This document shows, piece by piece, positions 38,001 to 51,200 of a DNA stretch of 64,000 nucleotides; position 1 is the stretch's first letter; the number at the start of each line of letters is the position of its first letter. Below the pieces are notes generated by a model. The model did no database searches. It saw only the letters and a list, made by a program, of their open reading frames with translations, and was not told where the DNA came from. This DNA comes from Tetrahymena thermophila SB210 (lineage: Eukaryota; Ciliophora; Oligohymenophorea; Hymenostomatida; Tetrahymenidae): contig NW_002476348.1 in NCBI RefSeq assembly GCF_000189635.1, positions 186,001 through 250,000 on the forward strand, given 5' to 3'. The position numbers and the translations under genes are program-made.

Positions 38001-40038
38001 CATGGATAGCTCTATTTTTTTGTGTTATCTCTTGATGCAAAGTATCTATTAGCTATTATCTACTGTGAATCTACTCTGCTAACTGTTAATTAATTGTTGA
38101 TATAGATTGCATATTCTAATGCTTAATTCCAAAAACTTTTGCAGCTTACTCCTAGCTTTGTTTGCTTAATTTTTACAACTATTAATTAATTTTCTGTAAA
38201 TTTTCATTTTCTAGTTCCATATCTGTGTATTTCAGGAGTTTGTTCTCGAGTTAGTTTATTTTATCTACCATATTCTTGATTACTTCCATATTTTTATTGT
38301 CTTATTTACCCATCATGCATTGCTTTTTCATCAACTCAGTTTACAGTTGCTTGATCTTCTCAGATTGCTTACTGCAGAATTCTATTACACTACTGTCAAT
38401 AGTGCTATTAAGAGTTTCATCTTCAATAAGATGTCTTTCTTAAGCAATACTTTAGTCCATTAAATCCATATAGTCATGAGTTAGTTGTCTAATTTATTCT
38501 TCATATGAATTTTGCATTCTACGTATAATCTTTGTGTTTAATTTATTCTGCTTAAAAATCTCCTCTTTTAGTTATTTAAAGATTTTTTCAGCATTAAGAG
38601 AAGCCTGTTCTTATATGCGAGACTCTATCTCTTCAAAATCAATAAACTCAGTTTCTTTTGCAATCTAATCTGGTAAGGATTTGATAATAAACTGTATCTA
38701 ACTATTCAAGCTCTCCAAGATCTCAGAGATATTTACTTAGCTTACTTCTTGATTGTTAAATTGCAATCCTAGATTAGCATCGCTTGATAATTAATTATTT
38801 GATTCTATGTTTTAAATATTTTATTCAGTGCTATCGAAATTATTAGCTGTGCTATCATAATTGCTCATATTTTCCTCTACCTTTTACTATTACATGAAGT
38901 TAAAAGCTGCTGGACGAGGTTTTTATTTTTCTTTTTCTTTTGCTTTTGCTTTCAAATCTCTCGCATTTCTATAATTTACTGGTCTAGTAAGAGCTTATTT
39001 TGGATCATATGCCTAGCTGGGTGTTTGTGCGCCAGATCCTAAATTAGATACAGAATTATCAGCAGCGACACTATTATTTTAATCAGACTACTAAGCGTTT
39101 GCAGCTCCCTAATTAACTGGAATAATTGGAGGAGGTTCATCAAGAACACTATTTTCTTCTTGCCCTTCAAAAATCCATTGCTTTTTAATTGGACAGTATC
39201 TAAAATCATTAGAAACTCCTTCCAAATTAACTTAAGAAGCCCTGCTATCCTCTTTCTTGAATATATTTTTTATTTTACTTAAGAGCCCGCTTTAATTGGC
39301 AGCATCATTATTTTTACTTTCTTTTTTTTCAGTCTTTTTTGAAAAACCAACATCATCATCGTCATCATTTGTACTAATTGCACCCTGTGTTGAAGAGGTT
39401 TAGTTTTCTCCTTACTTTTCTTGTTGCTTATTCTTTTATTATGCTTCATTTTTATACTTTGCACTTTCAGAATCTGCTAAAGCTTAAATTTGCTCAGCTT
39501 TTTAATACAATGAAACATATTTTTTGAAGTGATCATCTATTTGATTTTATAATCTTATAAGATTATCTTCATTTATATTTCTTAATTAAAGCTTGGATTA
39601 AGAGAGTTAATTATCATACAAACTTCTTATTGAAATAATGTTCAATGAAGTATAATGGTTATTCTATTTTGCTAGCTCATCTATTTGACTAAAAGTGTTT
39701 TACAAACTTGATACTATTTCTTAAAAACATTTCTCATGTTATTATTGAATTTTTACTCTCCAATTATTTTCTATTTTACTATAAACTTGCTTTTAAATTG
39801 TGTCTTCAACTAATTTACAAACTTTATCTGATATAGCATTTATGTTTTTAAGTGTTCCTTCCTAAATTGTATTGCGATAATTTTTAAATATTTATTTATA
39901 CTCATTTAAATAATTGATTTGCCCAGAAAGAGTTGCATTTATCTAATCAAATAGCCTCAAAAGCTCTTTATCTAATTATTCAGTCTTTCCAAGAATATTC
40001 TCTTATCTGCTATTCTAGTTTTTCTGCTTGCTAGTCAT
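35016..40038 (-). CDS. Large coiled-coil protein, golgin-like, with Sec16-tail-like motif
   Basis: Five exons on the minus strand (40038-37642, 37585-37242, 37184-36254, 36204-35542, 35483-35016) give about 1,600 residues. All junctions keep frame (phases 0, 2, 0, 0). Residues ~1-240 are helical and polar. A Ser/Asn-rich segment with a run of Asp (TNDDDDDVGF) precedes the motif FRYCPIKKQWIFEGQEE at about 276-292, followed by DEPPPIIPVN. This resembles the short Tyr-Asp...Trp-Val...Pro-rich segment near the C-terminus of Sec16 proteins (inference). Residues ~470-1500 are almost continuous heptad-rich coiled coil. The end GGFFNTLAGIFLTEKDRQML is hydrophobic/amphipathic and stands apart from the coil. 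A vesicle-tethering or Golgi-matrix role fits; a cytoskeletal coiled coil is the main alternative. Confidence 0.85.
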
Positions 40039-40798
40039 AATCCTTTAAAATTATTATTTATAAATTAATAAGCTTTTTCTTTTTGATGAAGGATTGATTG
40101 TAATTAATATTTTTGCTAAATAATTAATTTAATTGTTTGATATATAAACAAATAAATGTTTGTATTTTCAACTTATTTTTTAATAGTAAAATCTAAGGGT
40201 ATTACCAGTCTTTTAAATACTAAGCAAAAACAAAATAAAGAGCTTTCTTCATAAAATTTAGCTAGCTCTTTGTAAAATAAAGAAAAACAAACACTCATTC
40301 TCCAAACTCAATATTTGATCAAAATTTATGTAAATTTTTTATTAATTAGCTTTTGAATTCTCTCTTTTTCAACACGTATAATTATTACATAAAATCAAAT
40401 AAACACCCATTTCTTTTATCACAATTTGTAATATAATATTTCAATAATACATTAAAATAATGTTTAGAATTTTTTAAACACACCTTTATTTTACATCTTA
40501 ATATTATTTTTTATTAGTTAATGTTTTATTTTTATGGTTACTTAATAATAATATAATTTAAATATCTTTTAATTTTAGTAAAAAAATTTGTTCATTTTAT
40601 TATTCTAAATTCAAATATTTATATATTTAATTTTTTCACTATTATTGTAATAAATCTCAACTATTAATAAGCAAATTTTTATAAGAATTAAAAAAAACTA
40701 ATACTATTTGATTATATATTATATAAATTTACAATATTATTATAAAATATTACTGATGAATTCCCAATAATATTTAATTTATTAGATATTTACAATCT
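40039..40798. other. AT-rich intergenic region
   Basis: Lies between the start of the coiled-coil gene and the stop of the first eEF1A-like gene, so it must hold the promoter of the former. No specific element recognised. Confidence 0.55.
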
Positions 40799-42106
40799 TC
40801 ACTTGTAATTTACAGATTTTATAATACCTATAGCAACCACTACTTTCATGTCTCTAATGATGAAACGACCAAGTGGAGCATTGTTGGCAAATGTTTCAAC
40901 ACAAACAGCCTTTCTAGGTTTGAGCTTTACTATTGCACACTCACCATTCTTGATGAAACTGGGATTCTCTTCAATGCTTGCTCCTGTTTTTCTATCTATC
41001 TTTTTCACGATCTCTTCGAATTCGCAAGAAACAGAGGCCTAGTGAACATTCACAACTGGACAATAACCTTTCTTAATACTTCCAGGGTGATTGATCACAA
41101 TAACTTGAGCTTCGAAGCTTTCACACTCTCTTGGAGCTCTCTCACCAACATAACCACAAACTGCTCCTTTAGAGATATCCTTATATTCTAAGTTTTTTAC
41201 ATTGAAGCCGATGTTATCTCCTGGCATTCCTTCACTCAACTTTGTGTGGTGAGCTTCAATAGATCTAACTTCTAATTTAGTGTTTGCCTTTCCTTCATAG
41301 GGTGCAAAGCATATTGACTTGTTTGTTTGAAGAACTCCTGATTCAACTCTACCAGATACAACAATACCGATACCATCAACCTTGTAAATACCTTGAATAG
41401 GAATTCTGAGATCCTTTTCAACTGGTCTGGTGGGAGGAGTAACTGAGTCCAAAGCTTCAAGAACAGTGTTACCCTTATACCAAGGCATACTCTCGCTCTT
41501 CTCAGTAAGGTTGTGACCAATATATCCAGAGATAGGAATGAAAGAGACATTTTTGAGATTGAAACCTATCTTTTAGAGATAGAGAGAGACTTCAGATTTG
41601 ATATTTTCAAATCTCTCCTCACTAAAGTTGACTAACTTGTCATCCATCTTATTGACACAAACTATGATTTGTCTAAGACCAAGAGTATAAGCGAGGAGGA
41701 CATGCTCTTTTGTTTGACCTCCTTGACAGAAACCAGCTTCGAATCCTCCCTTTTCTGCTGTGACGATGAGGATACCAACATCAGCTTGAGCTGTACCAGT
41801 GATCATATTTTTAACAAAATCTTTGTGACCTGGAGTATCTATGATGGTGTAGTTATACTTGTTAGTGTTGAACTTAAGCATGGTAACATCGATAGTGATA
41901 CCTCTGGATCTTTCGGCCTTTGTACGATCCATAACATAAGCAAATCCGAAAGATGACTTACCTTCCTTTTCAGCAAGAGCCTTGAGTTCATCAATTTTTC
42001 TTTAGTTGACTTCACCTAACTTGAAGACGAGGTGACCACAGGTGGTTGATTTACCAGAATCAACATCACCAAAAACAGCAACAGATAAATGCTACTTGGT
42101 AATCAT
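40799..42106 (-). CDS. Divergent eEF1A-like GTPase (copy A)
   Basis: Single exon, 435 residues, from ATG at 42106 to TGA at 40799. eEF1A delivers aminoacyl-tRNA to the ribosome. All G motifs are present: G1 [10 protein letters not shown]2 RGITID, G3 [16 protein letters not shown]4 VNKMD, G5-region PISGYIGHN. Domains 2 and 3 follow ([42 protein letters not shown]...[11 protein letters not shown]) to the end IIKSVNYK. Departures from canonical eEF1A are Asp for His in G1 (GHVDSGKST), Thr in DTPGH, Tyr-Ile for Trp-Asn in SGWNGDN, and loss of the Lys-rich C-terminal tail. It is therefore a paralogue, not the main eEF1A, though elevated G+C at codon third positions suggests good expression. It could act in translation under special conditions or in a moonlighting role. 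Confidence 0.92.
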
Positions 42107-43151
42107 TGTTTAAAATAGTAATTTTTTTTGCTAATTTTTATTTAGTAATTTATTATTAATTAAATTAATTACTTAAATAGAATGAAATGAAAAAATATTT
42201 TTAAAGAAGCTGAGATGTAATAAATCTATTTGATTTATGAATAACTTTAAGAATATTTTAAAATAGAATTGGATAAGCTGATGAATAATATAGTTTGAAA
42301 TAATTTAAGGATATCTTTATAGAATAATTAAATAATTAAGAATACTAACAAAACCTGATGATCATTAATAAAAAAATTTAATCAATGAGAAAATTTGTCT
42401 ATTTTTAGGTTAATAGAGTCTATATTTATTTAAAAAACTTAAATTTTTTCAAAGCTTGCTTAAACAATAATGAAAGTATTGAAAAAGTTTAAAGAACATA
42501 TGAATATCTAAATTTTAAAAAATAGTAAAATAAATTTTATTTATTCATTTTTTAAAATGTAAGAAAAGTATTAGAATTATATTAAGGATAATTTTTTTAA
42601 TAAAACAATTATTTAATAAATCTAATTATATCATTTTTTACTAGTCCATCTTGCATGTAATTTAGATGTAAACCATATTAATTTATTAAAATTTTTGATA
42701 TCTTAAAAATATAAAAAGATTTCATTTTTACCCAAGCCTCACTATTTTTGACAGATAGCGAGTTATGAGGAATAACAGAGTATTATAAATTATGATTATA
42801 ATAAAATTTAATTTTTTTAATATTAAAAAAGTTATTATCTTAATAATTGAATCATCATTTTTTATAAATTTAATTTAAACTTTTTTTAAGTGGCATTTTA
42901 TTATGCTTTAACTTTAAATATTATGGTATAATTTTATTTAAAATTATAAAGAGAATCAGAAAAATTTTTAATTTTAGAATATAAATATTTATTTAATTTA
43001 AATATAAATGATAGCTTAAATATAAAAAATTTTTAATTCTAACAAAAATTATTATTTCTTTTGTAAATTACTATATTTTACAAAAACATATAACTATAAA
43101 TAATAAAAACTATAAATATTATATTATTTATATATACTATTAATTTACTAT
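42107..43151. other. Spacer between the two eEF1A-like genes, partly duplicated promoter region
   Basis: The ~260 bp next to the copy A start (about 42107-42370) match the region upstream of copy B (44460-44720), with blocks such as TTTTTAAAGAAGCTGA, ATCTATTTGATTTATGAATA and GTTTGAAATAATTTAAGGAT kept. They are shared promoter/leader sequence. The remainder is AT-rich, with one GC-richer imperfect hairpin at about 42736-42773 (CCTCA...TGAGG enclosing CTAT...ATAG). Confidence 0.6.
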
Positions 43152-44459
43152 TCACTTATAATTAACAGATTTGATGATACCTATAGCAACCACTACTTTC
43201 ATGTCTCTAATGATGAAACGACCAAGTGGAGCATTGTTGGCAAATGTTTCAACACAAACAGCCTTTCTAGGTTTGAGCTTTACTATTGCACACTCACCAT
43301 TCTTGATGAAACTGGGATTCTCTTCAATGCTTGCTCCTGTTTTTCTATCTATCTTTTTCACGATCTCTTCGAATTCGCAAGAAACAGAGGCCTAGTGAAC
43401 ATTCACAACTGGACAATAACCTTTCTTAATACTTCCAGGGTGATTGATAACAATAACTTGAGCTTCGAAGCTTTCACACTCTCTTGGAGCTCTCTCACCA
43501 ACATAACCACAAACTGCTCCTTTAGAGATATCCTTATATTCTAAGTTTTTTACATTGAAGCCAATGTTATCTCCTGGCATTCCTTCACTCAACTTTGTGT
43601 GGTGAGCTTCAATAGATCTAACTTCTAATTTAGTGTTTGCCTTTCCTTCATAGGGTGCAAAGCATATTGACTTGTTTGTTTGAAGAACTCCTGATTCAAC
43701 TCTTCCTGATACAACAATACCGATACCATCAACCTTGTAAATACCTTGAATAGGAATTCTGAGATCCTTTTCAACAGGTCTGGCGGGAGGAGTAACTGAG
43801 TCCAAAGCTTCAAGAACAGTGTTACCCTTATACCAAGGCATACTCTCGCTCTTCTCAGTAAGGTTGTGACCAATATATCCAGAGATAGGAATGAAAGAGA
43901 CATTTTTGAGATTGAAACCTATCTTTTAGAGATAGAGAGAGACTTCAGACTTGATATTTTCAAATCTCTCCTCACTAAAGTTGACTAACTTGTCATCCAT
44001 CTTATTGACACAAACTATGATTTGTCTAAGACCAAGAGTATAAGCGAGGAGGACATGCTCTTTTGTTTGACCTCCTTGACAGAAACCAGCTTCGAATCCT
44101 CCCTTTTCAGCTGTGACGATGAGGATACCAACATCAGCTTGAGCTGTACCAGTGATCATGTTTTTAACAAAATCTTTGTGTCCAGGTGTATCGATGATGG
44201 TGTAGTTGTACTTGTTAGTGTTGAACTTAAGCATGGTAACATCGATAGTGATACCTCTGGATCTTTCGGCCTTAGTACGATCCATGACATAAGCGAATCC
44301 GAAAGATGACTTACCTTCCTTTTCAGCAAGAGCCTTGAGTTCATCAATTTTTCTTTAGTTGACTTCACCTAACTTGAAGACGAGGTGACCACAGGTGGTT
44401 GATTTTCCAGAATCAACATCACCAAAAACAGCAACAGATAAATGCTACTTGGTAATCAT
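43152..44459 (-). CDS. Divergent eEF1A-like GTPase (copy B)
   Basis: Single exon, 435 residues, ATG at 44459, TGA at 43152. The protein is essentially the same as copy A: I find one substitution, Thr to Ala in the VTPPxRPVEK segment, and a handful of silent changes. It carries the same unusual G1 Asp (GDVDSGKST), DTPGH and SGYIGHN, so these are properties of the ancestor and not recent errors. The coding parts are much more alike than the spacers, where only the ~260 bp upstream block is still alignable. The tandem unit is about 2.35 kb. Function as for copy A; the two probably give more transcript of the same product. Confidence 0.92.
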
Positions 44460-45287
44460 TGTTTAAAATAGTTATTTTTATTTATTATTTTTATTTAATT
44501 ATTAATTTAATTAATTACTTTGATTTAGTGAATAGAAAAATTATTTTTAAAGAAGCTGAAATGTAAAAAATCTATTTGATTTATGAATAACTCTAAGAAT
44601 ATTTTAAAATAGAATTGAATAAGCTGATTAAAAATAGTTTGAAATAATTTAAGGATATCTTGAAAGAATAATTAAATAAATAAGAAATACTAACAAAATC
44701 TGATAATAATTAATAAATCAAATTTAATCAATAAGAAAAATAGTCTAATTTGAAGTTGTAGAGTCTATATAATTAGGCAAAAACTTAAATTTTTTCAAAG
44801 CTTAAAAAAATTGCGAAATTAAAGATACTTAAATTTGTATATGTATATTAAAACTTTTCTTGAATTTTTTATTTGTTAAAAATAAGCATATTTTTAAACT
44901 AAAAATAGCAAGATAAAGTAAAAATCCAATATATTTTTGTTTAACAGATATAACTTTAATTAGGTTTATTTACAACATAGAGATTTTAACTAATATAAAA
45001 ATATATGCCTTTTTTATTATAGAGATGAACTGTGGATTAATCTTTTTTTAAAATTAGTCTCAAGTACCTTGAAATTATGTTAGAGCGCTTAAATGAGAAC
45101 ATAATTTTTTATTTGTATAATTTACACCTTTCAATAAAAAGTGAAAAAATATTCCAAACCCAAAAGCCTAATTATAAGATTTTACCATTATTTAGTGAAT
45201 ATAGATAAGCTAAAGTATTGCTGTATTATATATAATTCATTTATTTTATTATTTTTTATTTAATAATTTAAATGATTGTATTTTGGT
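44460..45287. other. AT-rich intergenic region, promoter side of eEF1A-like copy B
   Basis: The first ~260 bp are the duplicated upstream block shared with copy A. The rest, up to the stop of the VHS/ear gene at 45288, is AT-rich without recognised features. Confidence 0.55.
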
Positions 45288-48200
45288 TCATTACTTTAGT
45301 AAGAAGTATATTGTATTTATGAAATGTTCTGCTAATTGCTAGTCAAATTATTCAACAGTATTCTGTTGAGATATAGCAAATTATATTTACATTTTTTAAA
45401 GTGGTTTAAATATGAACTTAAGCATATACTCACTATTTTCTTTCTAAATGAATGAAACTAACCCGCCAACTTTAAAATCACTTATTCCAGCAATATGCTC
45501 ATCTTTTTCAAAAGGAGTTAGTTCAATCAATTATGGGAAATATTTCATAATACTAAAAGAATTTTTAAGTATATTGGTAGAGTACTAAAATTCTTAAGAC
45601 TTAAATATATATTTTTATTGAATGAATTACCATTTCTATTTGAATATTGTTATATTTACATCTTTATAGACCATAAATTTGTTAATCATAGCAGGGAGAA
45701 CTAGTTAGACTTGCTAATCTTTTCCATTTTGCCTAATAAATTTAAAATTATTTGAAACCAAAATGATTAACTTAAATTGCTTACGTTAATAATATCGATC
45801 CCTCTGGTAAATTAAATGGGATTTTTATAATTTGAATCAATAGGTCTACTTTAACTTTGTGTTCTGATGGTATATCACATTTAACAACAGTCGGATTCAT
45901 TTTTACAACAACATCTAATTTGAAATTTAAATTAATTAATTGTTAATTTTTTTCAAAATATGGAGTTTATTATACCTTGATTTTCTATGTTGATGTATGA
46001 TAAATGGGTGATTTCCTGCTTAGAAATATTTAAAAAATGCACTGTTATTTTTAAGAAATGTTTTTTTGTTTAGCTATAATGATGGGATGTTAGTGTTCCA
46101 ACTTTCAAAATACTACTTTAAGAGATAACCCCTTTATCAGATAGGCATGATTTTCTGAATCTATCAAAAGAAGAGCTTTCTTTATTATCTTGCTCTAACA
46201 AGTTTGATAAAGAAGATTTTTAAAATTACTTCAAATAGTTTTATTGTATTAAATTATTAAATTTGAGAAGTTAGCCTTTAATATTGTTTGATTTATTTTT
46301 GTTGTTGTAGTAATCATCAGGTTTTTGAAATGGATAAATTAACTACTAAAAGAAGAAATCACATTTTTATCTTTCACTTGGAGTTATTGTAGAAGATTGC
46401 AAGTTTGTTGTTGTTGTAGCAAAGTTTTCAGTTTCATTTAAATTAAATGTTTGCTGGAAAGAATTAGGCTAAAGAGTGAGTATCATTCCACTATTGTTTA
46501 TTTTTTGTAAATTTTATTTTGAAGAATTTTGAGATTGACTTCTTTTAGTTAAAAAGGTAGCTTAAATAGCATTTTATGTGTTGCTTAGATTGTTATTATT
46601 GGTAATTACATTAATATTTTAGTTGACTGAATTTTATTATTGAGGATTTATATTAAAGCTAGTATTGTTGTGAGTACTTAAATGATAATCATTATTTTCA
46701 ATGTCAAGATAAAGTGTATTATCTTAAGAGTCCTTTTGTTCTGCAGAGAGGTTTAAAAAATCACTTGAAACTCTACTGTCACATCTACTATTATTCCTGC
46801 TTTCTTATCTGCTTCTTGACTGACCAAAACCATTACTACTACTTTAGAAGTTATTAGCTTAATTAGTGTTGTTAAATAATCCCATTGTATTAGAAAAGTA
46901 TTGGCTGTGGCTTGTTGTTGAATTGCCAGAATGAATTGGTGTTTTGCTCCTCAAATAATCACTCAAATTTAAATAGTTCTAAGAATTATTTGAGTAATTA
47001 TGCATATTACTTTTACTTCTTATTGTTGGCCTCTTCCTGTAAGTGTTATTACTTGACTCCTTTAAATTTATTTATTTTTGAATATTTTTAATAAATAAAA
47101 TTTAGATTTTCATTTTAAATTATAATTTAAAGTTTAGAAAAAAAATATTGAATTACTTCTTCGATGGTGTTGAGACCTCTTTAATTTTTAACACTTTAAG
47201 GAATTTGCTATTATGCAATCATTTAATCAAGAGAAAATTTTCTACTTTATGGCGTTTAAGTAGTTGGTTCTGAATGGAGAACTTTTTATACTTGAATTTA
47301 TCCAGAAGCATTAAAATCATTTTTAGTATTATTAAAAGAGGTATTAAGAGTATTATTTTAGTTTAAATAGCCTTAAGCTGCAAATAAATCTTACATAAGT
47401 TTGTGTTAATAATAATTAGATGCTTGAATTTAGTTTATTTGATCACTACTATTAGTGGTGATGTTAGAAAGCTTTAGCATTAAAGGGTTCAAATTTTGGG
47501 TTAAGCTGAGCTAATTCCTGGAAACAGAGATATTAGGCTATGTAGATTATTCTTCTGAGATAGAATCTCTTACATAGATAGGTGGTTTAGATGTAGGAGT
47601 TGCCTTTGTATCTATCTAAATTAATTGATTGTATTTATAAACAAATTAATTCATTTCTAGTAAATATTCTAAATTTTACTCTCATCATATCTTAACCATT
47701 ATAGCTAGAAAACTATGTAGATTTTAATGTCTAATCAAATGTATGAATGACGTTCTAGTTTTCAGATGTTTGTATTTCCAGATGATCTCTTTTGCTATTT
47801 TCATTCATAAACCAAAATATTAACAAAATTAATAAATCATATCAGTTAATAAATAAATAAAGAAAAAAATAAATAAATAAATAAATGAGAAAGAATAAAT
47901 TTTATGTTTTATACCTTTTTGGTCTTTAGTTTTCTGTTTAAATAGGCTAAAATGATTAAATAATTTTGTTTAGTTAGTCAATTTGCTGTTGTTGGAATTA
48001 TAATTTTTCTTCTATTTCTACTTGTTAGGATTTATTTTCTCCTGTTTATGAGTTGTTAACAGACCTATAAGTTAATTTAGAATTTTTGTTTTCTTCGATT
48101 TCTCTTTTGAGAGCGTTTCTTTCATTTTAAAGCTCTTATATTTGAGACTTCAACAAATTTAATTCTTCTTAGTTAAATTATCTATCAGTTGACATTGATC

Positions 48201-51200
48201 GAGCAGACTTTTATTACTGTTACTATATACTATTTAAATCTCTAATCTTTATATTTTGCTGCTCAAGCTTGCTATTAAGTTATTTTGATTCTTCTTTTAA
48301 GTCTTAAATAAGATCATTTAGCTCAGCATTATTTTGATTCAATTAATCAATATATTCTTTTTTAGCAAGAAGATCCTTCTGCAATTTAATATTTTCCAAT
48401 TCTATCTTTTCAATTTTTAAATTGAATTCTAATCTTTCATTTTAAAATTTCTGATCAACATTAATAGATTCCAATTCTAGTTGCTGATGTGAGACTGCTT
48501 TTGCTCTTTCATCGCTTAATTATTAAAGCAAATCTTAAACTTTATTTTTTAACTGATCTCTTTCTATCTAAACATTATTCAGCTAAGATTCTAGGTCTGA
48601 TAAATATTCGTTTTGTCTCTTCATATCGTCCTTTAAGATGGTGATCTATTTAGAGAGTCTTTCATTGTCAGCTTCGTATTTCTCAATTATAGTTCTTTTA
48701 CTCTGCAATTCTTACACCATGCTTTAAGTTTTTTTACTTTCAGACTACTTCTATTCATCAACAACTAGAGATATTCTTTTTGAGTGTTCAACATTTTCTT
48801 CTAATATCCTATTTTACTCTTCAATATCGTGAATCTAATTTTGTAAGTCTTTTATTTTTTCATTAAGCCTGAGCTTTTCTTTATCACTTTCATTTTCTTT
48901 TTAAGCTTTCTCCTTTTCACTCTCCTTATAAATGATAATATATTTAATAAGAAATAAATAAAAAATTGAATTTATCTTACTCTTATTCTTTGCAACATTT
49001 CATTTTCTCTTTTTTCATGAGAGTCCACCATTTCTTAATAATGATTTTTAAATTAATTCAATTCCTATCTAAGTTAAGAATTTTCAGACATAATCAGTTG
49101 ATAATCAGTCATTTATTGTTAATTTTATATAGTTTTATTTGTCAATTATGAAATTTTTTCTAAAGCCTGTTCCAGCTTCTAATGTAAAATATCCTTCTCA
49201 TCTATAATTAGATTTCTTTCTCTCTCTAAAACACTTATTTAATTTTCTAACTTTTCAATAGATATTTTTTACCTTTCACTTTCTCTCTTGTGCATCTAAA
49301 TTAAAATTTATAAGACATTTATATTAACTTTGAATGAATTAAATTAATTACTTCTTTCTCATCTTTATTTATTTTCACTTCTTTTTCAATTAATTCCTTT
49401 TCTTTTTCTTTTGCACTTAAGAGATTATTTAATCTTTAAATTTCCATCTGCTTTTCTTCTAAATTTCTTTGACTTAAATTTGCGTCTTCTTAGTTTTCTC
49501 TAAAAGATTTCATTTATTCTTTATATTAAAAAACGAATTATTTACATTTTCTAATTTTAATTATTACATTAATTATTGCTATCTACCCTGAAGGCTGGAG
49601 TGTTATTTGATGAGGAGAAGTTACTGCTACTATTATTTTAGATAACACCCCGGCTGCTATTGTTTGTTGTATTAAATTAAGAACCAAATTTAGGTTAGAT
49701 GTTATCTTCTTGCTTGTTCGATTATATAGCACTTGGATAATTGCCAAAACTATCTCTAGGATTTAAATTTTTACTGTTATCCTGCTTATTTAGATATACA
49801 ACATTATCATATTAGATAATATTTTTAGATTCATCTTTAATATTTTCCTTTTTATCAACCATTTCTCCATAATCATTGTTATCGTCGTACCTTGTTGAAG
49901 ATTTTCTCTCTTCTGATTACTATTTACTATATTTCTTTTCACTCGATTGATTATAATAATAAAGTCTAGGTGATTCTTCTTTTTATTTAGTTTTTTTATC
50001 TTTTGCAGAATTACTATCTTCAATAGTAAATCCACTACTTGAAATGTTTGATCTTTGCTTACTACTAATTTTTGAATCTCCATAATCAATTTCATCTATT
50101 TCTTCTATTTCTAAGTGGTGATTTGCTTGATTAGATTTAGAAGGCAAAGCAGTATTTTATTTTGTCTTTTTTTCTTGCTCTTCCTCCTCAAGTATTATTT
50201 ATAAAAGTTCCTTATTGGTAGTTTCTAAAAATAAATTTCTTAATTTAATAAAATCAATATTTTTCTATCTGTAAGATTTGTATGATTTCTACACTGATAT
50301 AGCCTTTATTTATAAATTAGATAAGTACTGTTTGTATTTCATTTCTAAATTTTTATATTAAGTATTAATCAGCTGTATAAATTCAAATGATTTATCAACA
50401 AACAAATCCACGACAGCAAACTAGCTTTCGAGTTCTATTAAATTTAAAAGATAAAAACATTATTTATAAAAACATAATAATAACTTTAAAAGACATTTTT
50501 ATTATTTAAATCTAATTTACCTTGTTAATTAATATTTTAATCACTTTTTTCATTGCTAATATTGACTTCAATTTATAAAATGACACTGTTAAACTTACTT
50601 ATCAAATCCTCTATTTCTTATGAGATGTCTCTTTAATTCCCTTTTTCATTGTTTTGTTATTTTTAATCCTATACTTATTCAGTTTATGGATTGGAAGACT
50701 ATTGTTACATTTCTTTTAAAGCTTATTTAAAATAATTGATTTTTTCAGGAAATTTAACACCTAATTCTACAAGTGATTCATAATATTACAAATAAGAAGA
50801 GATTTCGCTAGGATTTTCTAAATTATTTTGATATAAATAAGACCAAAATAAGAAACACTCCAAACTTAACCTCACTAAGCTATTTCCAATAATTTACATT
50901 TGCTACTCTATTTGATGATTTATTTACATAATAAAATTATAATCTTATATAGATATTCTATAAAAAAAAACCTGCTTTTTCGCCATAATAAAGAGATCCT
51001 CTATCATCATTTTAGCTTTAGTAATCAAATTTTGCTATTTAAAACATTGAATCTAAAATTGTTTTGTGCTTATTTAGCTTATTAATCATATCGATATTCT
51101 TCGTATCCATTGACTCTTTTAAGAGCTATTACATAATAAAAAAAGCTATTCCAAAACTGAATATTTTCAAATTACTAAGTAAATTAAATGATTATTTTAA

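Noticed and set aside
41669-41956. Plus-strand ORFs opposite the eEF1A-like genes (also 44022-44309, 40848-41042 and 43171-43395)
   Set aside because: They are antisense shadows of the conserved GTPase frame. The same shadow appears in both duplicates, and the sequence has no protein-like features.
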